From positions 1 through 64,000 of the forward strand of contig RAYY01000021.1 of NCBI GenBank assembly GCA_003611875.1: DNA of 64,000 nucleotides. Direction: 5' to 3'. This document shows, one piece after another, positions 8,761 to 16,769 of this stretch. The translations under genes were made by a program, and so were the position numbers. This DNA is from a bacterium D16-56 (lineage in GTDB: Bacteria; Bacillota; Clostridia; Lachnospirales; Lachnospiraceae). Position 1 is the stretch's first letter; the number at the start of each line of letters is the position of its first letter. Under the pieces are notes generated by a model. That model was not told the DNA's origin. It did no database searches and was given only the letters and a program-made list of their open reading frames with translations.

Positions 8761-8988
8761 ATGAAAGAACTGGTTGAAGTAATTGCAAGAGCATTAGTTG
8801 AGAACCCGGATGAAGTAGTTGTGATTGAGACAGAAAAGGACGGGGAGACATTGATTGAACTGAAGGTGGCACCGTCCGATATGGGAAAGGTGATCGGAAA
8901 GCAGGGGCGTATTGCCAAGGCGATCCGGTCGGTCGTCAAGGCGGCCGCTTCAAAAGAAGACAAGAAGGTTGTTGTGGATATTCAATAG
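8761..8988 (+). CDS. khpA: KhpA-type KH-domain RNA-binding protein
   Basis: 75 residues from ATG 8761 (GAGGTGA nine bases upstream; an in-frame GTG at 8749 lies inside that site). A single KH domain with the GKVIGKQGR loop near residues 44-53. In Firmicutes this protein partners with KhpB/Jag and binds RNA, affecting cell division and elongation. It follows rpsP by 19 bases and is itself followed by a hairpin with T-run. Confidence 0.93.
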   Translation: MKELVEVIARALVENPDEVVVIETEKDGETLIELKVAPSDMGKVIGKQGRIAKAIRSVVKAAASKEDKKVVVDIQ

Positions 8989-8998
8989 CTGTCATTGG

Positions 8999-9032
8999 CT
9001 GCCGTCTGGCAAATACAGACGGCAGTCTTTTT
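8999..9032 (+). terminator. Intrinsic terminator/attenuator between khpA and rimM
   Basis: Perfect 10-bp stem CTGCCGTCTG (8999-9008) with CAGACGGCAG (9016-9025), 7-base loop, followed by TCTTTTT. It lies 17 bases before rimM inside an otherwise continuous operon, so it probably lowers rather than ends downstream expression. Confidence 0.8.
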
Positions 9033-9048
9033 AAAATGAGGGATTTTT

Positions 9049-9561
9049 ATGGAAGACTTGCTGCGGGTAGGTGTTATTTCCTCGACCCATGGAGTGCGTG
9101 GGGAAGTGAAGGTATTTCCCACCACAGATGACGCCAGGCGGTTTAAAAAATTGAAAACCGTGATTCTGGATATCAGGCCGGAGCCTGTATTGCTCAATAT
9201 TGAGAATGTTAAATTTTTTAAAAATATGGTGATTTTGAAGTTTAAGGAATTTAACAATATCAATGAGGTTGAGAAATACAAAGGCAGGGATTTGCTGATC
9301 CGGCGGGATCAGGCGGTAAAACTGGGGCCTGACGAGAATTTTATTATAGATTTAGTGGGGCTTTCTGTGGTGACGGATGAAGGCGGGGATTTCGGCACTT
9401 TAAAGGATGTGATGAAAACCGGCGCCAATGATGTGTATGTGATTGAGGGAAGGGACGGGAAGGAATATTTATTTCCTGCCATTAAGCAGTGTGTTTTAAA
9501 TGTGGACTTAGAGGCGCAGACCATTACGGTACACATTATGGACGGGCTTTTAGAGCTGTAA
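9049..9561 (+). CDS. rimM: Ribosome maturation factor RimM
   Basis: 170 residues. N-terminal RimM barrel (VGVISSTHGVRGEVKVFP near residues 7-24) and C-terminal PRC barrel (LVGLSVVTDEGGDFGTL near 101-118). It binds S19 during maturation of the 30S head. It lies between khpA and trmD, 15 bases before trmD. Confidence 0.96.
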   Translation: MEDLLRVGVISSTHGVRGEVKVFPTTDDARRFKKLKTVILDIRPEPVLLNIENVKFFKNMVILKFKEFNNINEVEKYKGRDLLIRRDQAVKLGPDENFIIDLVGLSVVTDEGGDFGTLKDVMKTGANDVYVIEGRDGKEYLFPAIKQCVLNVDLEAQTITVHIMDGLLEL

Positions 9562-9576
9562 GGAGGGACAGGGAAA

Positions 9577-10308
9577 ATGAATTATCATGTTCTTACCTTA
9601 TTTCCGGACATGGTGAGGGACGGGCTTTGCACCAGCATCATCGGCAGGGCTGTGGAAAAGGGGATTTTGTCGGTTGAGGCTATTAATATCCGGGATTATA
9701 CCAGGGAAAAGCATGGACATGTGGATGATGCGCCTTATGGCGGCGGAGCCGGAATGGTGATGCAGGCAGCGCCGGTGTGCGAAGCCTATGAGGCTCTGTG
9801 CGCCCGTCTGGGAAAACGTCCCAGGGTTTTGTATATGACGCCTCAGGGAAAGGTATTTAACCAATCGATTGCCCGGGAGCTGGCCGGGGAGGAGGAATTG
9901 GTATTTCTCTGCGGCCATTATGAGGGGATCGACGAGCGGGCTTTGGAAATGATCGTCACAGATTATCTGTCGGCGGGGGATTATGTGCTGACCGGAGGCG
10001 AGCTGCCTGCCATGGTGATGATTGACTGTATTTCCCGGCTGATTCCCGGGGTGCTGAACAATGATGTGTCGGCGGAGATTGAGTCCTTTCACGACAATCT
10101 TCTGGAATATCCCCAATATACCAGGCCGGAGGTGTATGAGGGGCGGCGGGTGCCAGAGGTTCTGCTTTCCGGGCACCATAAGAATATTGAGATCTGGAGA
10201 CGGCAGCAGTCCATACGCAGGACCTTGGAGAGACGGCCGGATTTGCTGGAAAATGCCAGGCTGACAAAGGATGAGAGGGCATATCTGCAGAAGCTTTGTG
10301 AGGAGTGA
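9577..10308 (+). CDS. trmD: tRNA (guanine37-N1)-methyltransferase TrmD
   Basis: 243 residues, normal length. SPOUT-family enzyme that methylates G37 of tRNAs reading CNN codons, using SAM. The trefoil-knot motifs are present: PYGGGAGMVMQ near residue 58, LCGHYEGIDER near 110 and YVLTGGELPAMVMID near 137-151. Standard neighbour of rimM and rplS. Confidence 0.97.
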   Translation: MNYHVLTLFPDMVRDGLCTSIIGRAVEKGILSVEAINIRDYTREKHGHVDDAPYGGGAGMVMQAAPVCEAYEALCARLGKRPRVLYMTPQGKVFNQSIARELAGEEELVFLCGHYEGIDERALEMIVTDYLSAGDYVLTGGELPAMVMIDCISRLIPGVLNNDVSAEIESFHDNLLEYPQYTRPEVYEGRRVPEVLLSGHHKNIEIWRRQQSIRRTLERRPDLLENARLTKDERAYLQKLCEE

Positions 10309-10355
10309 ATGGATAGAGTTTCGTATGGATGCTTTGGGGAAATTGTAGAAAAAGC

Positions 10356-10384
10356 TTGCATTTATAAGAAAATTATGTTAATAT
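10356..10384 (+). promoter_or_regulatory. Internal promoter and leader of rplS
   Basis: TTGCAT at 10356-10361, 17-bp spacer, TAATAT at 10379-10384. The transcript would carry about 85 untranslated bases before rplS. An L19 autoregulatory leader is known in this position in Firmicutes, but I could not verify its fold here. Confidence 0.6.
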
Positions 10385-10474
10385 CAAATGCGTTGTGACG
10401 AAGAAAAAGAGATGGTCCTCTGTTGCCCGAAAAGCATTAAAGAACATCAAACATATGAAGGAGGTTCACACAAC

Positions 10475-10822
10475 ATGAATGATATTATTAAGAAGATCGA
10501 GGATGAGCAGCTTAAGGAATCCGTTCCGGAGTTTCATGTAGGCGACACGGTTCGGGTGCATAACAAGATCAAAGAGGGAAACCGCGAGAGAATCCAGATT
10601 TTTGAGGGAACTGTGATCAAGAGACAGAACGGCGGCGCTCGCGAGACTTTTACAGTTCGGAAAAATTCTAACGGAATCGGCGTTGAGAAAACCTGGCCTG
10701 TACATTCCCCGTTTGTGGACAATATTGAGGTGGTCCGCAGAGGTAAGGTAAGACGTGCGAAGCTGAACTACTTGAGAGATCGGGTAGGCAAGCGCGCAAA
10801 GGTAAAAGAGCTGGTTAAGTAA
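10475..10822 (+). CDS. rplS: 50S ribosomal protein L19
   Basis: 115 residues from ATG 10475 with GAAGGAGG upstream. The frame is open from 10388, but that extension contains the leader. Typical blocks are [16 protein letters not shown] and [20 protein letters not shown]19 sits at the interface between the subunits. Last gene of the ribosomal group, followed by a clear terminator. Confidence 0.97.
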   Translation: MNDIIKKIEDEQLKESVPEFHVGDTVRVHNKIKEGNRERIQIFEGTVIKRQNGGARETFTVRKNSNGIGVEKTWPVHSPFVDNIEVVRRGKVRRAKLNYLRDRVGKRAKVKELVK

Positions 10823-10876
10823 CGGATAAGGAGAGCAGTGGCGGGAATTGATTCCCGGGCTGCTGCAAAAAGCCAT

Positions 10877-10906
10877 GGGACAATGAAAATTGTCCCTTCT
10901 TTTTTC
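10877..10906 (+). terminator. Terminator after rplS
   Basis: GGGACAAT (10877-10884), GAAA tetraloop, ATTGTCCC (10889-10896), then TTCTTTTTT. A second stem around a GGGAAT/ATTCCC core precedes it at about 10832-10870. Confidence 0.9.
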
Positions 10907-10989
10907 CTTTGTCTGTGTGGGTTTTACAGCACGGGGAGATGACTTGGGCAGACTTTTGAGCAAAGGTGTAAAATCGGAGTTTTCCGTTT

Positions 10990-11559
10990 ATGATAGATGG
11001 GGTGGAATCAGTGGATTTTTATAGCAGAGAGGAAGTAAGCACGGTTCGTGTTGTCATGAGCTGGGTGGTGGATGTGACGGTTGTGATTGCATTTGCCTGG
11101 TTTTGTATGCATACCTTTGGAGTACAGATTACGGTGGCGGGTCAGTCTATGATGCCGCTTTTAAATTCCGGTGATGTGATTTGGATGAATAAGCTGGTTT
11201 ATGATTTCGGCAAGCCGGAGCGGCTGGATGTAGTGGTGTTCCAGCGGGAGGATAAATGGACGGTCAAGAGGGTGATCGGGCTTCCCGGCGAGACCATACA
11301 GATTCAGGGCGGATATGTGTATATTGACGGGGAGCGGCTGGCGGCAGAGAACGGGCTGGATCAGGTCTCGCTGGCCGGACTGGCGGAGAATCCCATAGAG
11401 CTGGGAGAGGATGAGTATTTTCTTCTGGGGGATAACCGGGACAGCAGTGAGGACAGCCGTTTTGCCAATGTGGGGAATGTAAAAAGGGAGCAGATTTTGG
11501 GAAAGGTATGGATGCGGGTCTATCCGTTTATGGACATTCGGCTGATCCGCTCCCATTGA
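10990..11559 (+). CDS. lepB: Signal peptidase I
   Basis: 189 residues. One N-terminal membrane helix (about 21-40), then the peptidase S26 boxes: catalytic Ser53 in GQSMMP, general base Lys93 in TVKRVIGLPGE, and LGDNRDSSEDSR near 150. It cleaves signal peptides from secreted proteins on the outer face of the membrane. It stands between rplS and rbgA, as in many Firmicutes. A weak promoter TTGGGC-17-TGTAAA at 10944-10972 may serve it. Confidence 0.95.
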   Translation: MIDGVESVDFYSREEVSTVRVVMSWVVDVTVVIAFAWFCMHTFGVQITVAGQSMMPLLNSGDVIWMNKLVYDFGKPERLDVVVFQREDKWTVKRVIGLPGETIQIQGGYVYIDGERLAAENGLDQVSLAGLAENPIELGEDEYFLLGDNRDSSEDSRFANVGNVKREQILGKVWMRVYPFMDIRLIRSH

Positions 11560-11574
11560 CAGGAGGAATTGGTT

Positions 11575-12570
11575 TTGAATATACAGTGGTATCCGGGACA
11601 TATGACAAAGGCCAAAAGGGCTATGAAGGAAGATATTCGGCTGATTGACCTGATTATTGAACTGGTGGATGCGCGGGCGCCTCTGGCAAGCCGGAATCCG
11701 GATATTGATGATTTGGGAAAAGGAAAGGCGCGGCTGATTCTTCTGAACAAATCAGATCTGGCGGAAGAAAAATGGAATGCTGCCTGGAGCGGCTGGTTTC
11801 AGGAAAAGGGCTTTTATGTGGTGGAGGTCAATTCACGAAGCGGCGGCGGTCTGAAAAGAATCGGCAGCGTAGTGGGAGAAGCCTGCAAAGAAAAGCTGGA
11901 ACGAGATCGCAGAAGAGGGATTTTAAACCGTCCTGTGCGGGCCATGGTGGTAGGGATCCCCAATGTGGGAAAGTCTACCTTTATTAATTCCTTTGCGGGA
12001 AAGGCATGTACGAAAACAGGCAATAAACCGGGAGTAACCAAAGGGAACCAGTGGATCCGGCTGAACAAGACGCTGGAGCTTTTGGATACTCCTGGGATTT
12101 TGTGGCCGAAATTTGAAGATCAGCAGGTAGGGCTTTTGCTGGCAATGATCGGCTCTATTAATGATGAAATTCTGAATCGGGAGGAGTTGGCAGGAGAGCT
12201 TTTAAGGCTAATGGAAACGCGGTATCCCGAGGCGCTTCAAGAGCGGTATGGAATCTGGTCAGAAAAGACTTTGTCAGAAAAAGCTGTGTCAGGAAAAGCC
12301 TTGTCAAAAGAAGCTTTCTCAAGGGAAGAAAAACCAGATCCGGTCAGAATGCTTGAGCAGGTTGCCATGGTGCGCTCCTGTCTGATGAAAGGCGGAGAAT
12401 TGGATCTGGCCAAGGCCGCCGGGATTGTAATTGATGATTTCCGCAGTGGAAAGCTAGGGCGAATTACACTGGAAGTGCCGGAATGGAAGGGAGCAGACGA
12501 AGCGAAGTCTGCAGGAGCGGAAAAGGTGACAGGAAAAGAGAAGACTGCAGAAAAGCGTAGGCAGCAATAA
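11575..12570 (+). CDS. rbgA: Ribosome biogenesis GTPase RbgA/YlqF
   Basis: 331 residues from TTG 11575 (AGGAGG at 11561-11566 is eight bases away; the TTG at 11569 is too close). It begins MNIQWYPGHMTKAKR, as the family does. Circularly permuted GTPase order: NKSDL near residue 63 before the P-loop GIPNVGKST near 130 and DTPG near 173. It drives late 50S assembly. Oddities: residues about 229-250 are a pentapeptide repeat (SEKTL, SEKAV, SGKAL, SKEAF) from a 15-bp tandem repeat, and the C-terminus is a Lys/Glu-rich tail longer than usual. Confidence 0.93.
   Translation: MNIQWYPGHMTKAKRAMKEDIRLIDLIIELVDARAPLASRNPDIDDLGKGKARLILLNKSDLAEEKWNAAWSGWFQEKGFYVVEVNSRSGGGLKRIGSVVGEACKEKLERDRRRGILNRPVRAMVVGIPNVGKSTFINSFAGKACTKTGNKPGVTKGNQWIRLNKTLELLDTPGILWPKFEDQQVGLLLAMIGSINDEILNREELAGELLRLMETRYPEALQERYGIWSEKTLSEKAVSGKALSKEAFSREEKPDPVRMLEQVAMVRSCLMKGGELDLAKAAGIVIDDFRSGKLGRITLEVPEWKGADEAKSAGAEKVTGKEKTAEKRRQQ
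12259..12325 (+). repeat. 15-bp tandem repeat inside rbgA
   Basis: About 4.5 imperfect copies of GTCAGAAAAAGCTTT with a 15-bp period, encoding S-x-K/E-x-hydrophobic pentapeptides. The frame is preserved, so the repeat expands a linker near the C-terminal domain. Confidence 0.7.
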
Positions 12571-12622
12571 AAGAGAAGATTGCAGAAAACACAGGGACTG
12601 CAGGAAAAGAGGAGACTTTACA

Positions 12623-13291
12623 GTGAGAAAACTAAGCGGGGAAAAGCTGGCTGCTGAGAAAGCGCGGTTGGAAAAGATGAGGGAATATGAACATCAATAC
12701 GCTTCTTACAAGGCGATCTGCGGGATTGACGAGGCAGGCAGAGGGCCTTTGGCTGGTCCGGTCGTGGCGGGGGCTGTGATTCTTCCGCCGGACTGTGAGA
12801 TTTTGTATCTGAATGATTCGAAAAAACTGTCCCCAAAGCGCCGGCAGGAGCTGTTTGCAGAGATTCAAGAAAAGGCTGTCGCCTGGAGCATAGGGATTGT
12901 GGATGTAGGGGAGATCGACCGGATCAATATTCTACAGGCCACTTATCAGGCTATGAGAAAAGCCATTGCCGGACTTAAGCCAGCGCCAGACCTGCTTTTA
13001 AATGATGCGGTGGTGATTCCCCAGGTGGAGATAAAGCAGGTCAAGATCATCAAAGGCGATGCCAAAAGTGTGTCCATTGCGGCAGCAAGCATTGTGGCAA
13101 AAGTGACCAGGGATCAAATGATGGAACAATATGATGCCCTGTATCCGGAGTATGGATTTGCAAAGCATAAGGGATATGGGACAGCAGCCCACATGGCTGC
13201 CATACAGGAGCATGGTTTGTGTCCCATTCACAGACAGACCTTTTTGAAGAAATATCAGGGCCGCCTTTCGGAAACATCAAAAGAGGAATAA
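12623..13291 (+). CDS. rnhB: Ribonuclease HII
   Basis: 222 residues from GTG 12623 with GAGGAG eight bases upstream. GIDEAGRGPLAGPVV (Asp36-Glu37) begins the catalytic site; LNDAV and SIAAASIVAKVTRD follow. It removes single ribonucleotides and RNA from RNA-DNA hybrids. A helical N-terminal extension precedes the domain, as in other Firmicutes. An RNase HI gene (32804) is also in this window. Confidence 0.95.
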   Translation: MRKLSGEKLAAEKARLEKMREYEHQYASYKAICGIDEAGRGPLAGPVVAGAVILPPDCEILYLNDSKKLSPKRRQELFAEIQEKAVAWSIGIVDVGEIDRINILQATYQAMRKAIAGLKPAPDLLLNDAVVIPQVEIKQVKIIKGDAKSVSIAAASIVAKVTRDQMMEQYDALYPEYGFAKHKGYGTAAHMAAIQEHGLCPIHRQTFLKKYQGRLSETSKEE

Positions 13292-13326
13292 AGGGGATAA
13301 ACCGGTCAGAATGGAGAGGATGGGGG

Positions 13327-13674
13327 ATGGACAGCCCAAATAAGCGCCGTATCGGAAGCCGGTATGAGAGAATGGCGGCAGAATACCTGAAAAAACAGGG
13401 AGTGGTGATTTTAGAACAAAATTATCAGGCCCGTCAGGGGGAGATTGATCTTATTGGCATGGATAAAGACTATCTGATTTTTGTGGAGGTAAAATACCGC
13501 AAAAATGCAGAGAGCGGAGCCCCGGCGGAGGCAGTGACATTATGGAAGCAGCGCCATATCCGCATGACAGCACAATATTATCTTTACAGCCGCCGGTATG
13601 GGGATATCCCATGCCGGTTTGACGTGGTGTGCATTTTAGATCAAGAGATACAGTGGATCCAGGATGCGTTTTAA
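13327..13674 (+). CDS. yraN: YraN/UPF0102 nuclease-fold protein
   Basis: 115 residues from ATG 13327 with GGAGAGG seven bases upstream; the frame opens earlier, inside rnhB. The motif QGEIDLIGMDKDYLIFVEVKYR (residues about 38-60) is the restriction-endonuclease-like core (E-x-D...E-x-K) of UPF0102. Function is poorly known; it is often beside rnhB. Just after the stop, the last 26 bases are imperfectly duplicated. Confidence 0.9.
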   Translation: MDSPNKRRIGSRYERMAAEYLKKQGVVILEQNYQARQGEIDLIGMDKDYLIFVEVKYRKNAESGAPAEAVTLWKQRHIRMTAQYYLYSRRYGDIPCRFDVVCILDQEIQWIQDAF

Positions 13675-13764
13675 GAGGAACAGAGAATACAAGATACATT
13701 TTAAGAAAAACACAAAATGAAACCTTTACGGAAGGATACACCAAAAAGCAAGGAGTGATAAGGA

Positions 13765-14613
13765 ATGGATTGGAATCGAAAACCAGAAAAAGAGATGCTT
13801 GATATAAAAGAGAAAAATGGTGTGGTCTGGTTGGAATTTCCGGCTCTGGCCGAAATCGGGATGGTGAAGCATGGGTTTTCCACCAGATTAGGCGGCATCA
13901 GTCAAGGGGAATTTTCCACCATGAATTTTACCTTTACCAGGGGAGATAACCCGGAACATGTAAAAGAGAATTACAGGCGAATGGCAGAGGCGCTTCAGGT
14001 GGATGAAAGGCGCATGGTGCTGTCCTGGCAGACTCATACGACCAATGTCCGTGTGGTGACAGAGGAGGATGCCGGAAAGGGAATCTGGCGGGAGCGGGAT
14101 TATCAGGATGTGGACGGGCTTGTTACCAATGTGCCTGGGATTACACTGGTAACTTTTTTTGCGGATTGTGTGCCTCTTTATGTGGCAGATCCGGTTCACA
14201 GAGCCATTGGATTGTCTCATTCCGGATGGAGAGGCACTGTGGAGCGAATGGGGGAGAAAACCTTAAAGGTGATGAGAGAGGAATATGGCACCAGGGCAGA
14301 GGATGTGGTTGTGGGGATCGGACCCAGTATCTGCCAGGATTGTTTTGAGGTGGGGCAGGAGGTAACGGATGCTTTTGCAGAAGCCTTCCCAACGGCTGAT
14401 CTGCGCCAGCTTTTTTATGAAAAGAAAAACGGAAAGTATCAGTTGGATTTGTGGAAAGCCAATGAAATGATATTTCAGGAGGCTGGAGTGGCAAGGGAAA
14501 AGATCCATGTCACGGATATTTGTACTCATTGTAATCCAGAGCTTTTGTTTTCTCACCGGGCAGTGGGAACAAGAAGAGGGAATCTGGCGGCGTTTTTGTG
14601 TCTGGAGGGGTGA
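13765..14613 (+). CDS. pgeF: Multicopper-oxidase-like YfiH (PgeF) family protein
   Basis: 282 residues from ATG 13765 with AAGGAGTGAT. The metal-binding residues of the family are visible: a His in the SWQTHTT block, FFADCVPLYVAD, LSHSGWRGT near 155, and THCNPELLFSHR near 255. Relatives are purine nucleosidases/laccase-domain proteins or peptidoglycan editing factors. Which activity applies cannot be told from sequence. Confidence 0.9.
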   Translation: MDWNRKPEKEMLDIKEKNGVVWLEFPALAEIGMVKHGFSTRLGGISQGEFSTMNFTFTRGDNPEHVKENYRRMAEALQVDERRMVLSWQTHTTNVRVVTEEDAGKGIWRERDYQDVDGLVTNVPGITLVTFFADCVPLYVADPVHRAIGLSHSGWRGTVERMGEKTLKVMREEYGTRAEDVVVGIGPSICQDCFEVGQEVTDAFAEAFPTADLRQLFYEKKNGKYQLDLWKANEMIFQEAGVAREKIHVTDICTHCNPELLFSHRAVGTRRGNLAAFLCLEG

Positions 14614-14698
14614 GGCTTTGTTCCGGATCAAATAGAAAATCATTGATTGACAGTTCCTAAGGATAGAAAACAGTCGGACAATATAGGAGGCAGCGGAA

Positions 14699-15235
14699 AT
14701 GAAGATTTTGATTATGGGCTATAGCGGAAGCGGGAAATCTACGCTGGCAGGGTATTTAGGCAAAAAATATGGCATTCCGGTTCTGCACCTGGATCATGTT
14801 TTCTGGCTTCCTGGCTGGAAAGCCCGACCGCGGGAGGAAATGGGGAAAATGGTTGCCCGGTTTATGGAGGAGCATGATTCCTGGGTGATCGATGGAAACT
14901 ATACAAAGACAGAGTATGAGAGACGGCTGCAGGAGGCAGATCGGATCGTAATTTTGATGTTTAACCGTTTTTTTTGTCTGTACCGGGTATGGAAGCGTTA
15001 TCGGAAATATAAAGGAAGAACAAGACGAGACATGGGCAGGGGATGTACGGAAAAGCTGGACCGGGAATTTGTGTGGTGGGTGCTTTGGGAAGGGCGTACC
15101 AGAGAACGCAGAAGAGAATCAGAAAGGGTAAGAAGACAATACAAGGGGAAGGTGATGGTGGTGAGGAACCAGAAGGAGCTGAATCGGATATATAGGAAAG
15201 GAGGCTGCAAAACCAGGCGGGCGGTATCTAAATGA
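14699..15235 (+). CDS. P-loop adenylate-kinase-like protein (FlaR/topology-modulation family)
   Basis: 178 residues. Walker A GYSGSGKST at residues 7-15, then LHLDHVFWLPGW and WVIDGNY, diagnostic of the small kinase-like family annotated as DNA topology modulation protein. The C-terminal half is very Arg-rich. The physiological substrate is unknown. It stands alone after pgeF and ends convergent to the PRPP synthetase-like gene. Confidence 0.8.
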   Translation: MKILIMGYSGSGKSTLAGYLGKKYGIPVLHLDHVFWLPGWKARPREEMGKMVARFMEEHDSWVIDGNYTKTEYERRLQEADRIVILMFNRFFCLYRVWKRYRKYKGRTRRDMGRGCTEKLDREFVWWVLWEGRTRERRRESERVRRQYKGKVMVVRNQKELNRIYRKGGCKTRRAVSK

Positions 15236-15250
15236 ACCATGGGAGATGCC

Positions 15251-15285
15251 AATGCTCCGTCCGGTCAGAAGCTGGACGGAGCATT
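15251..15285. repeat. Perfect 12-bp hairpin between convergent genes
   Basis: AATGCTCCGTCC (15251-15262) and GGACGGAGCATT (15274-15285) with an 11-base loop. No T-run follows on either strand, so it is a weak terminator at best. The termini resemble those of the larger palindromic element at 40391-40557 (CTCCATCCGGCCAG). Confidence 0.6.
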
Positions 15286-15295
15286 AGTACATCAT

Positions 15296-16504
15296 TCAAA
15301 TAATTCTCTGAAAATATTCATATCCATCTGACTGATACCGACGCACCAGCTTTTGGATTTTCTCTGTGGAAGACAATGCAGCCTCAATGGATACGTCGTG
15401 ATTAAAGGAATTCATAATAGCAGCCAGGTAACGGCTCATATCTGCTTCCAGATACCATTTGCGCTCAAAAAGCGCCGGGGGACGATAGTTTAAATTGGTG
15501 GTAATGACATAGTCAATATAGCCTTTATGATAAAATTCATCAAATTTTTCCACTCCGTTGGTAAAGAGACCAAAGGTACAGCAGATAATGACCTTTTTGG
15601 CTTTCCGCTCTTTCAGCTCTCTTGCAGTATCCAGCATACTTTCGCCGGAAGAAATCATATCGTCAATGATCAGTACTGTCTTGCCTTCTACAGAGGAACC
15701 CAGAAATTCATGGGCCACAATAGGGTTCCTGCCGTCAATGATTCGAGAGTAATCGCGGCGTTTATAAAACATTCCCATGTCCACACTTAGGTTGTTGGCA
15801 AGATACACGGCCCGGTTCATGGCTCCCTCGTCCGGACTGATAATCATAAGATGATCTTTGTCTATTTTTAAGGAACGGTCATAGGCAAACAGGGTTTTGA
15901 TGAACTGATAGGTAGGCATAAAGTTGTCAAAGCCGTTTAGGGGAATGGCATTTTGTACCCTGGGATCATGGGCGTCAAAGGTAATGATATTGGAAACTCC
16001 CATAGAGACCAGTTCTTCCAATGCCATGGCGCAGTCTAAAGATTCCCGCTTGGAACGTTTGTGCTGACGTCCTTCATAGAGAAAAGGCATGATCACATTG
16101 ACCCGATGGGCTGTGGCGGTTGATGCGCCAATGATCCGTTTTAAGTCCTGGTAATGGTCGTCTGGCGACATATGGTTGGTGTAGCCGCAGACCGAATAGG
16201 AAATGCTGTAATTGGTCACATCTACCATGACAAACAGATCTGCGCCTCGGACCGATTCCTGGATCACGGCCTTTGCCTCGCCGGTGCCAAAGCGGGGACA
16301 GGAGCATTTGAGAAGATAAGAATCTTTGTGATAGCCTCGATAATTCAGATCCTTTTGTCTGCGGATCAGTTCCTCTGTGTCGTTTTTCCGAAATTCTACA
16401 ATATGGCTGTTTACTTTTTCTGCCAAGCTTCTGCAGCTTTCTAGCGCTGCAATTTTCAGAGGGGCAATGGGCAAAATATCATTGAATACGTAATTGTTTG
16501 CCAT
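15296..16504 (-). CDS. prs: Ribose-phosphate pyrophosphokinase-like protein, long form
   Basis: 402 residues from the ATG at 16504 (AAAGGAGT nine bases upstream). The C-terminal half has a PRPP-binding loop IIDDMISSGESML (near 280) and a type-I phosphoribosyltransferase fold. FLYEGRQHKRSKRE and FDAHDPRVQNA are PRPP-synthetase blocks. It is about 80 residues longer than usual, with extra N-terminal sequence. This long form occurs in Clostridia beside or instead of the canonical enzyme. It makes PRPP from ribose-5-phosphate and ATP if active. Confidence 0.85.
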   Translation of the reverse strand: MANNYVFNDILPIAPLKIAALESCRSLAEKVNSHIVEFRKNDTEELIRRQKDLNYRGYHKDSYLLKCSCPRFGTGEAKAVIQESVRGADLFVMVDVTNYSISYSVCGYTNHMSPDDHYQDLKRIIGASTATAHRVNVIMPFLYEGRQHKRSKRESLDCAMALEELVSMGVSNIITFDAHDPRVQNAIPLNGFDNFMPTYQFIKTLFAYDRSLKIDKDHLMIISPDEGAMNRAVYLANNLSVDMGMFYKRRDYSRIIDGRNPIVAHEFLGSSVEGKTVLIIDDMISSGESMLDTARELKERKAKKVIICCTFGLFTNGVEKFDEFYHKGYIDYVITTNLNYRPPALFERKWYLEADMSRYLAAIMNSFNHDVSIEAALSSTEKIQKLVRRYQSDGYEYFQRII

Positions 16505-16552
16505 GGTGAACTCCTTTCGGATCAAGAGTTGCAAAAATACTGCACTATCTTA

Positions 16553-16582
16553 CTTATAGCATCTGCAAATACAGAACGTCAA
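16553..16582 (-). promoter_or_regulatory. Promoter of the prs-like gene
   Basis: On the minus strand, TTGACG (16577-16582), 18-bp spacer, TATAAG (16553-16558). The start would fall near 16546, giving a leader of about 40 bases. Confidence 0.6.
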
Positions 16583-16649
16583 TAGAAAGTGTCGCATTTT
16601 GTAAAAAAAAACAAAAGTCCATTCCTTTACAAAGGAGAGGAATGCTGTT

Positions 16650-16769
16650 ATGATTCATATGAAGAAGGGCGGCAGCTTTGGAGAGATAGGAAATCATATA
16701 GGTTCCGGTTGCCTGAACGGCGATAAAGAACATAGAGAGGAAAATCAGCATGGAGAGACAGGGACATAA
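16650..16769 (+). CDS. Possible 39-residue leader ORF before the DUF512 gene
   Basis: ATG 16650 with GGAGAGG (16634-16640) nine bases upstream and stop TAA 16767-16769. It overlaps the DUF512 start by 20 bases in another frame, which would allow translational coupling. The peptide is Gly/His/Glu-rich, with no recognised motif. Evidence is only the ribosome site and position, so this may be chance. Confidence 0.3.
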   Translation: MIHMKKGGSFGEIGNHIGSGCLNGDKEHREENQHGETGT

